Positions 33,226-41,474 of a stretch of DNA of 64,000 nt are shown in pieces. The translations under genes were made by a program, and so were the position numbers. Under the pieces are notes generated by a model. It did no database searches. It was not told the DNA's origin and saw only the letters and a program-made list of their open reading frames with translations. Positions within the stretch are counted from its first letter, which is position 1, and each line of letters begins with the position of its first letter. The stretch covers positions 1 through 64,000 of the forward strand of contig DLJQ01000001.1 of assembly GCA_002484335.1 (NCBI GenBank), given 5' to 3'. The DNA comes from Flavobacteriales bacterium UBA7612 (GTDB taxonomy: Bacteria; Bacteroidota; Bacteroidia; Flavobacteriales; Weeksellaceae).

Positions 33226-34650
33226 GTGAATACAAAAGAAAATTCTAATCAAAAAGAATTAAAACGAGGACTTACAAATCGACATATCCAATTAATAGCT
33301 CTTGGAGGAGCAATTGGAACTGGTTTATTTTTAGGTATAGGTCCAGCTGCGGTTCTCGCAGGACCTTCTGTAATTTTAGGTTATGCTATTGCTGGAATCA
33401 TAGCATTCTTTATCATGAGACAATTAGGAGAAATGGTAGTTAATGAACCTGTTTCTGGAAGTTTTAGCCATTTTGCTTATAAATATTGGGGACCTTTTGC
33501 TGGTTATGCTTCTGGATGGAATTATTGGATTCTTTATATATTAGTAAGCATGTCTGAACTTACTGCAATTGGCATCTACGTTCAGTTTTGGTGGCCAGAA
33601 ATTCCTTTATGGTCTTCTAGCTTGTTCTTTTTTATTATAATAAACCTATTAAATCTAGCTTCTGTAAAAGTTTATGGAGAAGCTGAATTTTGGTTTTCTA
33701 TTATAAAAGTCGTTGCTATTCTAGCAATGATAGCATTTGGTACATATTTACTATTTAGTGGTAATGGAGGAGAACAAGCTACTATCAAAAATTTATGGAA
33801 CAATGGTGGATTTTTTCCTAAAGGTTTTTTATCAGGAAATAACAAAGATGGTTTTCAAGGATTATTTTCTGCCATGGCATTAATAATGTTTTCTTTTGGA
33901 GGGTTAGAATTAATTGGAATTACTGCTGCAGAAGCAGAAAATCCAGAAAAAAATATTCCTAAAGCAACAAATCAAGTCATCTATAGAATTCTTATTTTTT
34001 ATGTAGGAGCTTTGATTATTTTATTTTCTTTATCTCCTTGGGAAAATATAACAGACAAAAGTAGTCCATTTGTAATGGTTTTTAATAATCTAAATTCAAT
34101 TGACATCAATTTATTTGGACACACAATTGCTTTTTCTAAAATCATTGCAAACGCATTAAACTTGATTGTTCTAACTGCTGCTTTATCTGTTTATAATAGT
34201 TCTGTCTATAGTAATAGTAGAATGCTTTATGGATTAGCAGAACAAGGAAATGCACCTAGTTTTCTTAAAAAACTAAATAAAAATCATGTTCCAATCATGG
34301 CTATATTAGTTTCATCCTTATTTGCAGCAGCTTGCATTGTTATTAACAAACTTATACCTGAAAGTGCATTCGAAATATTAATGTCCTTAGTTGTTTCTTG
34401 CTTAGTAATAAATTGGGTAATGATCTCCTTTACTCACTTAAAATATAGAAGACAAAAAAGTATAGAGAATAACAAAACTCTCTTTCCTTCATTCTTATAT
34501 CCAATAAGCAATTATATTTCCATTCTTTTTTTACTGGGTATATTAATTATTATGTGGTTTACAGGACTTAAAATTTCTGTAGAATTAATCCCTATTTGGA
34601 TGATTTTACTTTATATTTCATATATATTCGTAAAAGCTAAAAAGAAATAA
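33226..34650 (+). CDS. Amino acid permease (APC superfamily)
   Basis: Inner-membrane amino-acid:H+ symporter of the AAT type, 474 aa with twelve helices. The N-terminal LKRGLTNRHIQLIALGGAIGTGLFLG is the family hallmark; FGGLELIGITAAEAENPEKNIPKA follows in helix 6-7. CycA, AroP, GabP and ProY are relatives, so the amino acid transported is open. The start codon is GTG at 33226. A bidirectional terminator shared with trxA follows. Confidence 0.92.
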   Translation: MNTKENSNQKELKRGLTNRHIQLIALGGAIGTGLFLGIGPAAVLAGPSVILGYAIAGIIAFFIMRQLGEMVVNEPVSGSFSHFAYKYWGPFAGYASGWNYWILYILVSMSELTAIGIYVQFWWPEIPLWSSSLFFFIIINLLNLASVKVYGEAEFWFSIIKVVAILAMIAFGTYLLFSGNGGEQATIKNLWNNGGFFPKGFLSGNNKDGFQGLFSAMALIMFSFGGLELIGITAAEAENPEKNIPKATNQVIYRILIFYVGALIILFSLSPWENITDKSSPFVMVFNNLNSIDINLFGHTIAFSKIIANALNLIVLTAALSVYNSSVYSNSRMLYGLAEQGNAPSFLKKLNKNHVPIMAILVSSLFAAACIVINKLIPESAFEILMSLVVSCLVINWVMISFTHLKYRRQKSIENNKTLFPSFLYPISNYISILFLLGILIIMWFTGLKISVELIPIWMILLYISYIFVKAKKK

Positions 34651-34651
34651 T

Positions 34652-34687
34652 AAAAAAGAGAGACTATTTAAATGGTCTCTCTTTTTT
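34652..34687. terminator. Bidirectional terminator between permease and trxA
   Basis: Stem 34652-34664 with 34675-34687 (AAAAAAGAGAGAC and its complement), flanked by A and T runs, between two convergent genes. Confidence 0.85.
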
Positions 34688-34688
34688 A

Positions 34689-35039
34689 TTAAATATATTT
34701 TTTTATTTGATCCACCAATTGTTCTTTTGGTCGAGCTCCACTTTCTTTCCATAATAATTCACCATTTTTAAATATAGCAAAAGTAGGAACACCTTTTACT
34801 TGATATCTAGCAGCCAAATCCTGATATTTATCTATATCTACCTTTAATATTTTAACCTCATCTCCCAATTCTTCTTTTACTTGCTGTAAGATAGGCCCCA
34901 TCATTTGACAAGGTCCACACCAAGTAGCAAAAAAATCCAATAAAACAGGTTTATCTGAACTTATAATTTCTTCGAAAGTCATTGTTCTATTATTTTGTGT
35001 TATTGATTTATCTTTTTTATTGAAAAAGTTTTTAAACAT
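34689..35039 (-). CDS. trxA: Thioredoxin
   Basis: Small cytoplasmic disulfide reductase, 116 aa from the start at 35039. The active site is WCGPC (Cys41, Cys44), with the VKGVPTF cis-Pro segment and the usual C-terminal helix. An N-terminal extension of about 20 basic residues precedes the thioredoxin fold; starting at MTFEEII (34982) would remove it. The promoter box TAAATTTG at 35057-35064 lies upstream of 35039, and an even longer frame to 35075 would run into a terminator hairpin, so 35039 is chosen. Confidence 0.9.
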   Translation of the reverse strand: MFKNFFNKKDKSITQNNRTMTFEEIISSDKPVLLDFFATWCGPCQMMGPILQQVKEELGDEVKILKVDIDKYQDLAARYQVKGVPTFAIFKNGELLWKESGARPKEQLVDQIKKYI

Positions 35040-35056
35040 ATTTTTTGTTCTTCTAT

Positions 35057-35064
35057 CAAATTTA
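35057..35064 (-). promoter_or_regulatory. -7 promoter box of trxA
   Basis: TAAATTTG on the minus strand, about 17 nt before the trxA start, matches TAnnTTTG. It immediately follows the hairpin at 35066-35094. Confidence 0.5.
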
Positions 35065-35065
35065 C

Positions 35066-35094
35066 AAAAAAGCACTTCCGAAGAAGCGCTTTTT
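35066..35094 (-). terminator. Terminator hairpin upstream of trxA
   Basis: Stem of about 11 bp with a GAAG/TTCG-type loop (arms near 35066-35077 and 35083-35094) and a T run on the minus strand. It closes the SUFU-domain gene's transcript, or a small RNA from the 180-bp gap 35095-35274, in which no gene is visible. Confidence 0.65.
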
Positions 35095-35274
35095 CATAAT
35101 TAGCTTTCACTAATTACTAACCTAACCTATGAAAAATTTATTCTATCGTTAGTGCTACTAACAATTTCTATTATTAGAATAATCAAATAAAATACCAATA
35201 TTAAAATACTGACACACTGAACATTACATTTAACACAAATTAAGTTTTAATAAGTTCTAATGTTAAAAAAAACA

Positions 35275-35910
35275 TTATAATTCACAAATAAATTTAGGAT
35301 TTTCTGACTTTATTTCATCCAATACTGACTTTATTTCTTCTTTTGTCGAATTTTCTTCTAATCTTTTTAATTGTTGGGAATTCAATCCAACTAATTGTAA
35401 AAACATAACTTTACCATGAGGTGTTTCAATCTCATCTAAATCACCATCTTTAATAAAAGCTAATCCTACTATATCAGTATCCGAATCGGAGCGTATAGGA
35501 CCTCCTAGAGGTAAAAATTGATATTCATCAAACCAAACTTTTGTCTCATTAACAAATCGTGCTAAATTGTTCATCAATTGCACAACCCAAAATGGATCTT
35601 CATCTTTATCTTCTTTTACTTTTTTTACACGAAAAGAAAATTCAAATCCCCATTTACTAAATTCTTCACCAACACTTTCTTCCGAATAGTATAAATGAGA
35701 CATACCATAACTTACTAAATGTCTATAATCATCAACATCAAACACAGCTACTCCATCAATAGGATCTTCACCTCCCTGAAAAGACATAACTTTAGGAGAA
35801 TAAAATCTAGGCTCTAAGTCTCCGTATATTTTTTTTAATCGATTCTCTATAAATAAAGCACCTACGGCTTGATCTTTTTTATATTGTTTTTTGTATTCTT
35901 CTAAATTCAT
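35275..35910 (-). CDS. Suppressor-of-fused (SUFU) domain protein
   Basis: A 211-aa soluble protein with the bacterial SUFU domain over most of its length: GGEDPIDGVAVFDVDDYRHLVSYGMSHLYY near 46-75, then WGFEFSFRVKK, and LPLGGPI in the second half. Bacterial SUFU proteins are often immunity factors against contact-dependent or polymorphic toxins, but housekeeping members exist; no toxin gene is adjacent here, so the role is open. TATTTTTG at 35915-35922 ends 4 nt before the ATG, so the mRNA may be leaderless. Confidence 0.85.
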   Translation of the reverse strand: MNLEEYKKQYKKDQAVGALFIENRLKKIYGDLEPRFYSPKVMSFQGGEDPIDGVAVFDVDDYRHLVSYGMSHLYYSEESVGEEFSKWGFEFSFRVKKVKEDKDEDPFWVVQLMNNLARFVNETKVWFDEYQFLPLGGPIRSDSDTDIVGLAFIKDGDLDEIETPHGKVMFLQLVGLNSQQLKRLEENSTKEEIKSVLDEIKSENPKFICEL

Positions 35911-35914
35911 AGTA

Positions 35915-35922
35915 CAAAAATA
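35915..35922 (-). promoter_or_regulatory. -7 promoter box of SUFU gene, 4 nt before ATG
   Basis: TATTTTTG on the minus strand is an exact TAnnTTTG match ending 4 nt before the start codon. Confidence 0.5.
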
Positions 35923-35945
35923 AATGATAAATAATTATTAGACAT

Positions 35946-35978
35946 AAAAAAAGAGAGCTTCTTATTAGAAACTCTCTT
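35946..35978 (-). terminator. Terminator of tRNA-fMet pair
   Basis: AGAGAG and CTCTCT arms with an extended TTTCT/AGAAG pairing and a T run on the minus strand, just past the 3' end of the proximal tRNA. Confidence 0.75.
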
Positions 35979-35983
35979 GCTAG

Positions 35984-36056
<73 letters not shown>

Positions 36057-36063
36057 ATCTTAG

Positions 36064-36136
<73 letters not shown>

Positions 36137-36147
36137 TTATTGGATTG

Positions 36148-36178
36148 CAAATATACAAACTAATTTTAAAACACCAAA
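36148..36178 (-). promoter_or_regulatory. Promoter of tRNA-fMet pair (perfect consensus)
   Basis: On the minus strand: TTTG (36175-36178), 19-bp spacer, TATATTTG (36148-36155). The segment TATATTTGCAATCCAA is identical in the tRNA-Arg promoter at 59684. Upstream 36179-36422 shows nothing else. Confidence 0.75.
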
Positions 36179-36422
36179 TAAATATGAAATTATTTTTATA
36201 ATTTTATTTAGTTAATCATTTTACTATTGATTAAAAAAAATTAACACTATACATATCAAACACATACAATCTTGTTTATTAAATGTTTTTTTTAGAAATA
36301 ATTTTTATTTATAATACCGATTGACATTAAAATCCTATTATAAAGTTTTTTTTAAGTTTATAAAACTTTACCGTTTTTAAGATATTGTAATAAAATTACC
36401 CAAATACATTGAATACTAACTT

Positions 36423-37583
36423 TTATTTATTTTGTAATACTGGAATAGGTGGATTATTAATAATAAAATCAACAACAGCTTCTGACCTATCTGTCAAATA
36501 AAGTAAATTTTTATATTCTTGGTCTTTTGCTAGTTGATGCAATACAGAATAAATTGCTGTATCTTCTACATATCTTTTCTTGCTTAAAAATATCATTGGA
36601 CTATAATAACCTGAAGTTCCATAATGATTTTGGGCAGCTTCTTGAAAAATTTCTTGTGTTGTACCTGCACTTCCTGGAGCATAAACTAAACCAAATAAAC
36701 TAATAGTTAGCAACATATCTTCTCGAATACTGTTTGAAAAATATTTTGCTATATATGTTGCAAATAAATTACTAGGTTCATGTCCATAAAACCATGTAGG
36801 AATTGCTAGATTTTCTGTTCCATCTGGATAAAGTTCTAGTACTTTTTGCGCATTTGTAATATATTTTTTTGCTAGATATTCTTTTTGTTCTTCATCTACC
36901 AAATCTAAATCTGCTAAAATAGAGATTGCATTTTTTAAGTCTCCATCCGAATATTTTGCCATATAAGCACCTAAATTTGCTGCTTCCATAATCCCTGGCC
37001 CACCTCCTGAGACTATAAAATAACCTTTTTCTGTTGCCCATTTTGCTGCAAAAGCTACTTTATTATAAAATTCTGAGTTTCTAGCAGTAGAATGTCCTCC
37101 CATAAAACCTATAACTTTCTTTTTTGTCATTCCATTATTATCATAATGTAAAATTCGACGTAAACCATCATCAATTGATAAATCATGTATCCTTTGGGAA
37201 AGAGCTTCGGACAAGGATAAATTATATTTATTTTTAACAAAATGTTTATAAATTTCTAAATCTTTACTTTTATCATCTTCTGGATTAAAACCTTCCATCA
37301 GTTCTTGCCATGTATACAATTTTCCTCTATATGGATTGTATGGTATTTTATCAAATTTAGGATATACAAAAGCTCCTCGTTCAATAAGACTTATTGCTTC
37401 ATCCTTTTTAAATTTGCACCCTAAAAAAGATGTATTATTTAAAATATAGTCATCCCAATGAATACTTTGTTTTATAAAACTGACATCTTGAATAACTATA
37501 TTAGTTAAATCATTTGTTTGTTCTATAAGATCTTTCCACTCATGTAGATTATGTACTAGGTTTTTAATTGGTTTTATTTTCAT
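36423..37583 (-). CDS. LOG-family protein (nucleotide nucleosidase / lysine decarboxylase-like)
   Basis: A 386-aa Rossmann-fold protein of the LOG family. GFMGGHSTAR near 154, GGGPGIMEAANLGAYMA and PGSAGTTQEIFQEAAQ are the family's two conserved segments (GGGxGxM and PGGxGTxxE). LOG proteins cleave nucleoside 5'-monophosphates to the base and ribose-5-phosphate. The N-terminal 130 residues are extra and recall larger members such as PpnN, so a nucleotide-salvage role is likely. Old annotations as lysine decarboxylase are wrong for this family. Monocistronic. Confidence 0.85.
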   Translation of the reverse strand: MKIKPIKNLVHNLHEWKDLIEQTNDLTNIVIQDVSFIKQSIHWDDYILNNTSFLGCKFKKDEAISLIERGAFVYPKFDKIPYNPYRGKLYTWQELMEGFNPEDDKSKDLEIYKHFVKNKYNLSLSEALSQRIHDLSIDDGLRRILHYDNNGMTKKKVIGFMGGHSTARNSEFYNKVAFAAKWATEKGYFIVSGGGPGIMEAANLGAYMAKYSDGDLKNAISILADLDLVDEEQKEYLAKKYITNAQKVLELYPDGTENLAIPTWFYGHEPSNLFATYIAKYFSNSIREDMLLTISLFGLVYAPGSAGTTQEIFQEAAQNHYGTSGYYSPMIFLSKKRYVEDTAIYSVLHQLAKDQEYKNLLYLTDRSEAVVDFIINNPPIPVLQNK

Positions 37584-37678
37584 TATATTGTTATATTAAT
37601 CATAATTTATTGAAAATTGAAGTTACATTATTTAATTAAAAACTTAATATTCATATCTAATAAATTGTTAATCTAAAT

Positions 37679-37686
37679 TATCTTTG
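37679..37686 (+). promoter_or_regulatory. -7 promoter box of thioesterase gene
   Basis: TATCTTTG is an exact TAnnTTTG match about 63 nt before the ATG at 37750; no consensus -33 is seen. Confidence 0.45.
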
Positions 37687-37749
37687 TATGATTTTCAGAA
37701 TTATAATTCGAAATCATATAATTTAAAATGTTTATTTAAATAAATAGTA

Positions 37750-38166
37750 ATGCATATTGATCAAAATAATAGAGAACAATTAATTGAACAACGTATTAAT
37801 GATTCTGTAACTAGTGTTTTTAAAGTTGTTTTTCCTGGTGATACAAATCATCACCATACAATGTTTGGAGGAGGAGTTATGTCCTTAATGGATGAAACTT
37901 CTTTTATTGCAGGAACTAGATTTTGTCGTAAACCTTTGGTAACTGTAAGTAGCGGTAAAATAGATTTCAATTTACCAATTCCTGGAGGAACATTAGTTGA
38001 ATTGATAGGAAAAGTAGTTCGTGTAGGGCGTACAAGTTTAGATGTACAAGTTGAAGTATTTATTGAAAGTATGTATAGTGACGATAGTAGACAAAAAGCT
38101 ATTTCTGGTGTATTTACTTTTGTTGCTTTGGATGAAAATAAAAATCCTGTTCAAGTAATTGATTAA
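37750..38166 (+). CDS. Acyl-CoA thioesterase (hotdog fold, YciA/BACH type)
   Basis: Hydrolyses acyl-CoA to free acid and CoA in the cytoplasm. It has 138 aa, one hotdog domain. The segment NHHHTMFGGGVMSLMDETSFIAG is the family signature (N, H and the catalytic Asp in MDE), followed by the KIDFNLPIPGGTLVELIGKVVRVGRTS strand pair. Chain-length preference cannot be predicted. It is monocistronic, closed by a strong bidirectional terminator, with mvaD convergent. Confidence 0.88.
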   Translation: MHIDQNNREQLIEQRINDSVTSVFKVVFPGDTNHHHTMFGGGVMSLMDETSFIAGTRFCRKPLVTVSSGKIDFNLPIPGGTLVELIGKVVRVGRTSLDVQVEVFIESMYSDDSRQKAISGVFTFVALDENKNPVQVID

Positions 38167-38185
38167 TTACTTTTGAGCAACTGAA

Positions 38186-38224
38186 TAAAAAAACGCTTTA
38201 TGTTATATCATAAGCGTTTTTTTA
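38186..38224. terminator. Bidirectional terminator
   Basis: Inverted repeat AAAAAAACGCTTTATG ... CATAAGCGTTTTTTTA with A and T ends, between the convergent thioesterase and mvaD genes. Confidence 0.85.
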
Positions 38225-38244
38225 CTTTTTAAATTTTAAGTAAA

Positions 38245-39312
38245 TTAGAAATTTACCTTATCTTTTATATAGTTTCCATTTTGACAAAAAGCTTTTAATT
38301 CTTTTTCTATAAATATTTCTATTTCTAATGCATCTGAGGCAGGATACAATAAATGAATATTTGCACCAGCATCTAATGTAAAAAACAATTGTTTATCTGT
38401 TTCTCTACGGTATTCCCATAATTTTTCTAAAGCTGCAACTGTATTTGGTTTCATTAAAATAAATGCAGGATTAGACATCATCATCATTGCATGCAATGTT
38501 AATGCTTCGTGTTCTACTAATTCTCCAAAAGCTTTTACATCTCCATTTTTTAAAATTGGAATTAATTTTTCTAAATTTTCATTTGCTTCTACAAAACGAT
38601 GTTCTGCGTAGGGATGATTATTCATTAAATTATGACCAACAGTAGATGAAACAGATTTTTGTCCTTCATGAATCAATAATATTGTATCATGAAAAGTTTT
38701 AAAAACTTCATGAATTTCAGTATCTGGATATTTTGTTCCATAAAGATCAGAACTACCTTTTATAAAATTATTTTCACCCCATTCTACTAAACCTTTAAAA
38801 ACAGATCGACAAGCGCTACCAGAACCTAAACGAGCAAGAAAAGAAGCTTTTTTCAATGATTCTTCTTCAGAAAGATTTGCTCCTAAATTATTTTCTATTT
38901 GTACCAAACATAATGCTAAAGCAGACATTCCTGATGCCGAAGATGCAATACCAGAACTATGAGGAAAAGAATTGTGTGTATGAACTGTAAATTTATATCC
39001 TTTTAAAAAAGGAACATAATCAATTATACGTTCAAAAAATGTAATAATTTTCGGTGAAAAACTATTTTTCTTTTCTCCTTCTAAATAAACTTCAACTTCA
39101 AAATTATCAGATTGTTTTTTCTTAAATTTTAATTCAGTTTCAGTATAACTATTAGTTAATGTATAACTTATTGAACTATTTGTTGGAATTTGATTTTTCT
39201 TTTTTCCCCAATATTTTATTAAAGCAATATTAGAAGGACTTTTGGCATTAACACTTCCTTCTTCTATCGAAAAAGAAGTTGTAGAAAGGTTTGATATGAA
39301 TTGTTGTTCCAT
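38245..39312 (-). CDS. mvaD: Diphosphomevalonate decarboxylase
   Basis: GHMP-family enzyme making isopentenyl diphosphate in the mevalonate route to isoprenoids. The 355-aa protein has SPSNIALIKYWGKK near 25-38 (the substrate-binding YWGK), PHSSGIASSASGMSALA (ATP loop) and GSGSACRSVFKG, all hallmarks. Its presence shows this organism uses the mevalonate rather than the MEP pathway, as Flavobacteriia do. TATTTTTG at 39318-39325 ends 5 nt before the ATG. Confidence 0.93.
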   Translation of the reverse strand: MEQQFISNLSTTSFSIEEGSVNAKSPSNIALIKYWGKKKNQIPTNSSISYTLTNSYTETELKFKKKQSDNFEVEVYLEGEKKNSFSPKIITFFERIIDYVPFLKGYKFTVHTHNSFPHSSGIASSASGMSALALCLVQIENNLGANLSEEESLKKASFLARLGSGSACRSVFKGLVEWGENNFIKGSSDLYGTKYPDTEIHEVFKTFHDTILLIHEGQKSVSSTVGHNLMNNHPYAEHRFVEANENLEKLIPILKNGDVKAFGELVEHEALTLHAMMMMSNPAFILMKPNTVAALEKLWEYRRETDKQLFFTLDAGANIHLLYPASDALEIEIFIEKELKAFCQNGNYIKDKVNF

Positions 39313-39317
39313 AAAAA

Positions 39318-39325
39318 CAAAAATA
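39318..39325 (-). promoter_or_regulatory. -7 promoter box of mvaD, 5 nt before ATG
   Basis: TATTTTTG on the minus strand is an exact TAnnTTTG match ending 5 nt before the mvaD start codon. It overlaps the 15-bp gap to the upstream epimerase gene. Confidence 0.5.
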
Positions 39326-39327
39326 AG

Positions 39328-40329
39328 CTATTTTAAGGAATTGTATTTTTTATAATTTGAATAATGATAATCAAGTGCTTCGCTAACTGGAATAAAATTA
39401 TAATTTAAAGTTTCCTTAATTTTAGTATTATCATACTGAATAAAAGTAATTAATGAATTATAATTTGCTTTAGAGATGAATACACCTCCAAAAAGTCTAT
39501 TTATATTGGATAAAATTCTTAGAGCTTTTAAAACAAAATTTGATAATAGTTTTACTTGCTTATTACTTTTACTTGCAACAAAACCTAATACTTCTTTATA
39601 ATGTTTATTTTCTGAAACAAGAATAAATTTTTGATTGTAAATTTTCTTATCAACTAAATCTAATAAAATAGAAATGACATCCCTTACATCCACAAAACCT
39701 GTTCCTCCAGTAGGTGCATATTTATTAATAAATGAATCCTGAGCAAACAATTTTTCACTTTCTCTTTTTCCATCTAATCCTCCAATAATAACACCTGGAT
39801 TTACAATAATAACATTCAGACCTTCTTGGGATGCTCTCCAAACCTCCATTTCTGCTCTAAATTTAGAAATAGCATATGCAGAATGTTCTATAGCATTATT
39901 CCATGGTGAGAGCTCATTAATCATTTTAGTTACAGGATTTAAATCATCCATTGTAGCAATAGAACTTATAAAAAAGAACTCTTTAACTTTTGAATCTATT
40001 GCTTCATTAACTAATGCTTCTGTTCCAGATATATTAGTACTAAATATTTCATTTTCATCTTTTTTATCAAAAGAAACAAAAGCTGCTGTATGATAAATTG
40101 AAGATACGTTTCTAAGTAACTTAGGAAGTTCAGTAACATCTAATAAGTCTCCATCAACCCACTCTATTTTTTTGTAAAGATTTAAGAGATTTCTATCAGA
40201 AAAAAGTTTTTCAACAGATTTTGTATTAGATTTTTTTCGTTTTAATGCACGAATAGGCTGATCTCTTTTTGCTAATTCAACTAATAAATGACTACCAACC
40301 AGTCCTGTTCCTCCTGTTACGAAAATCAT
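39328..40329 (-). CDS. NAD-dependent epimerase/dehydratase family protein
   Basis: Extended SDR of 333 aa. The NAD(P)-binding GGTGLVGS is at 6-13, the catalytic Ser in FFISSIA and Tyr/Lys in YAISK, then NPGVIIGG. The C-terminal part is close to hydroxysteroid dehydrogenase / dihydroflavonol reductase-like members; substrate unknown. 8-bp gap to the upstream corA and 15-bp gap to mvaD suggest one transcript, although mvaD also has its own promoter box. Confidence 0.88.
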   Translation of the reverse strand: MIFVTGGTGLVGSHLLVELAKRDQPIRALKRKKSNTKSVEKLFSDRNLLNLYKKIEWVDGDLLDVTELPKLLRNVSSIYHTAAFVSFDKKDENEIFSTNISGTEALVNEAIDSKVKEFFFISSIATMDDLNPVTKMINELSPWNNAIEHSAYAISKFRAEMEVWRASQEGLNVIIVNPGVIIGGLDGKRESEKLFAQDSFINKYAPTGGTGFVDVRDVISILLDLVDKKIYNQKFILVSENKHYKEVLGFVASKSNKQVKLLSNFVLKALRILSNINRLFGGVFISKANYNSLITFIQYDNTKIKETLNYNFIPVSEALDYHYSNYKKYNSLK

Positions 40330-40337
40330 ACTAAAAT

Positions 40338-41240
40338 TTATAAATATCTTTTTTTCTTAAACCAAATGTAAATAAAAAATACCACTAATAGCATTACAAA
40401 TAAACAAATAGGGTAACTCCATTTATATTTTAATTCAGGCATAAATTCAAAATTCATCCCATAAATCCCAGCGATAAAAGTTAGCGGTAAGAAAAAAGCA
40501 GAAAAAACAGTTAAAGTCTGCATTATTTCATTTGATTTTTGACCATTCATAGAAAGATATGTTGATAGTAAACTTTGTGCATCATCAACAATTTGCGTAT
40601 GTAAATGCAGCATTTTTATATTTTCTTCATATAAATCTTGTGCAGAACTTGTTCTCTTATTATCTAATCTATATTCATTAATTACTTCTAATGTATAATC
40701 AAGAATTTTTTTACAGGCTGTAGCTTCTCTTTTTAATTTATAAAGATTAGGAATCTGTATTTTTCTAAGGTCATCTGTAAAAATTAGATGCTCTAGTTGA
40801 TTAATTTCTTCATCCATTTCAAAAGCTGGCGCTTCGTAAGATTTTAGTGTTGCAAAAATTATTCTGTATAAAATATTTTTAATTGTTATTTTACCAACAT
40901 CTGTATTCTTCAAGTATTTATTTACAATATTCTCAAATATTTTTGTTTCCTGTTGATGAACTGTAATAATATAATCAGGACCTATAAATATACTTATTTT
41001 ATGACTAAATTCCTTAATTGTGTTTTTTTGAAATGGAGATTCTTTTCCAAAAAAACGTATTAAAAGAAAAGAGGTTGAGTTTTCTCCAGATTCGTATTTT
41101 GGTAAATGCCCTGGTTCTAGACTATCTTCTATTGTTAATTTTTGAAATGAATATTTTACTGCTATTTCTTCTAATTCAGTTTTTGTTGGATTGTGTAAAT
41201 TAATCCATTTGAATTTATCGTTTTCAAAAAGAGTTTGCAT
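40338..41240 (-). CDS. corA: CorA-family divalent metal transporter
   Basis: Pentameric Mg2+ (or Co2+/Zn2+) channel in the inner membrane. The 300-aa protein has the large N-terminal cytoplasmic domain, two C-terminal helices and the selectivity-filter motif GMN at the end of the first helix (GIYGMNFEFMPELKY, about 262-276). A positively charged tail (WFKKKRYL) ends it. TATATTTG at 41245-41252 ends 4 nt before the ATG. First gene of corA-epimerase-mvaD. Confidence 0.92.
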   Translation of the reverse strand: MQTLFENDKFKWINLHNPTKTELEEIAVKYSFQKLTIEDSLEPGHLPKYESGENSTSFLLIRFFGKESPFQKNTIKEFSHKISIFIGPDYIITVHQQETKIFENIVNKYLKNTDVGKITIKNILYRIIFATLKSYEAPAFEMDEEINQLEHLIFTDDLRKIQIPNLYKLKREATACKKILDYTLEVINEYRLDNKRTSSAQDLYEENIKMLHLHTQIVDDAQSLLSTYLSMNGQKSNEIMQTLTVFSAFFLPLTFIAGIYGMNFEFMPELKYKWSYPICLFVMLLVVFFIYIWFKKKRYL

Positions 41241-41244
41241 CTAT

Positions 41245-41252
41245 CAAATATA
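41245..41252 (-). promoter_or_regulatory. -7 promoter box of corA, 4 nt before ATG
   Basis: TATATTTG on the minus strand is an exact TAnnTTTG match ending 4 nt before the start codon. A leaderless corA mRNA would lack room for the Mg2+-sensing leaders seen in other phyla. Confidence 0.5.
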
Positions 41253-41405
41253 TTACAATATATTTTTTTATTAAAAATTTTATTTAAAGATACATTATGA
41301 CAATAAAAAATATAAATAAATATATTTATTATAATTTTTAACATTATTATTAATAATAACTTAATAAAAATTACTTAAAAAATTAATTTTCATCAAAATT
41401 TAAAA

Positions 41406-41450
41406 ATTAATTGTTAATTTATGTTACTAAATACATAATTAATTGTTAAT
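41406..41450. repeat. Exact 13-bp direct repeat upstream of susC
   Basis: ATTAATTGTTAAT occurs at 41406-41418 and 41438-41450, 32 bp (about three helical turns) apart and 25 bp before the SusC-like ATG. It could be a regulator site; the region is so AT-rich that chance is possible. No clear -7 box is seen. Confidence 0.35.
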
Positions 41451-41474
41451 ATTGAATAATATATTTATTAACAC

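Noticed and set aside
35095..35274. Possible small RNA upstream of the trxA terminator hairpin
   Set aside because: The gap has no exact TAnnTTTG box on the minus strand; without expression data it could just be the 3' end of the SUFU transcript.
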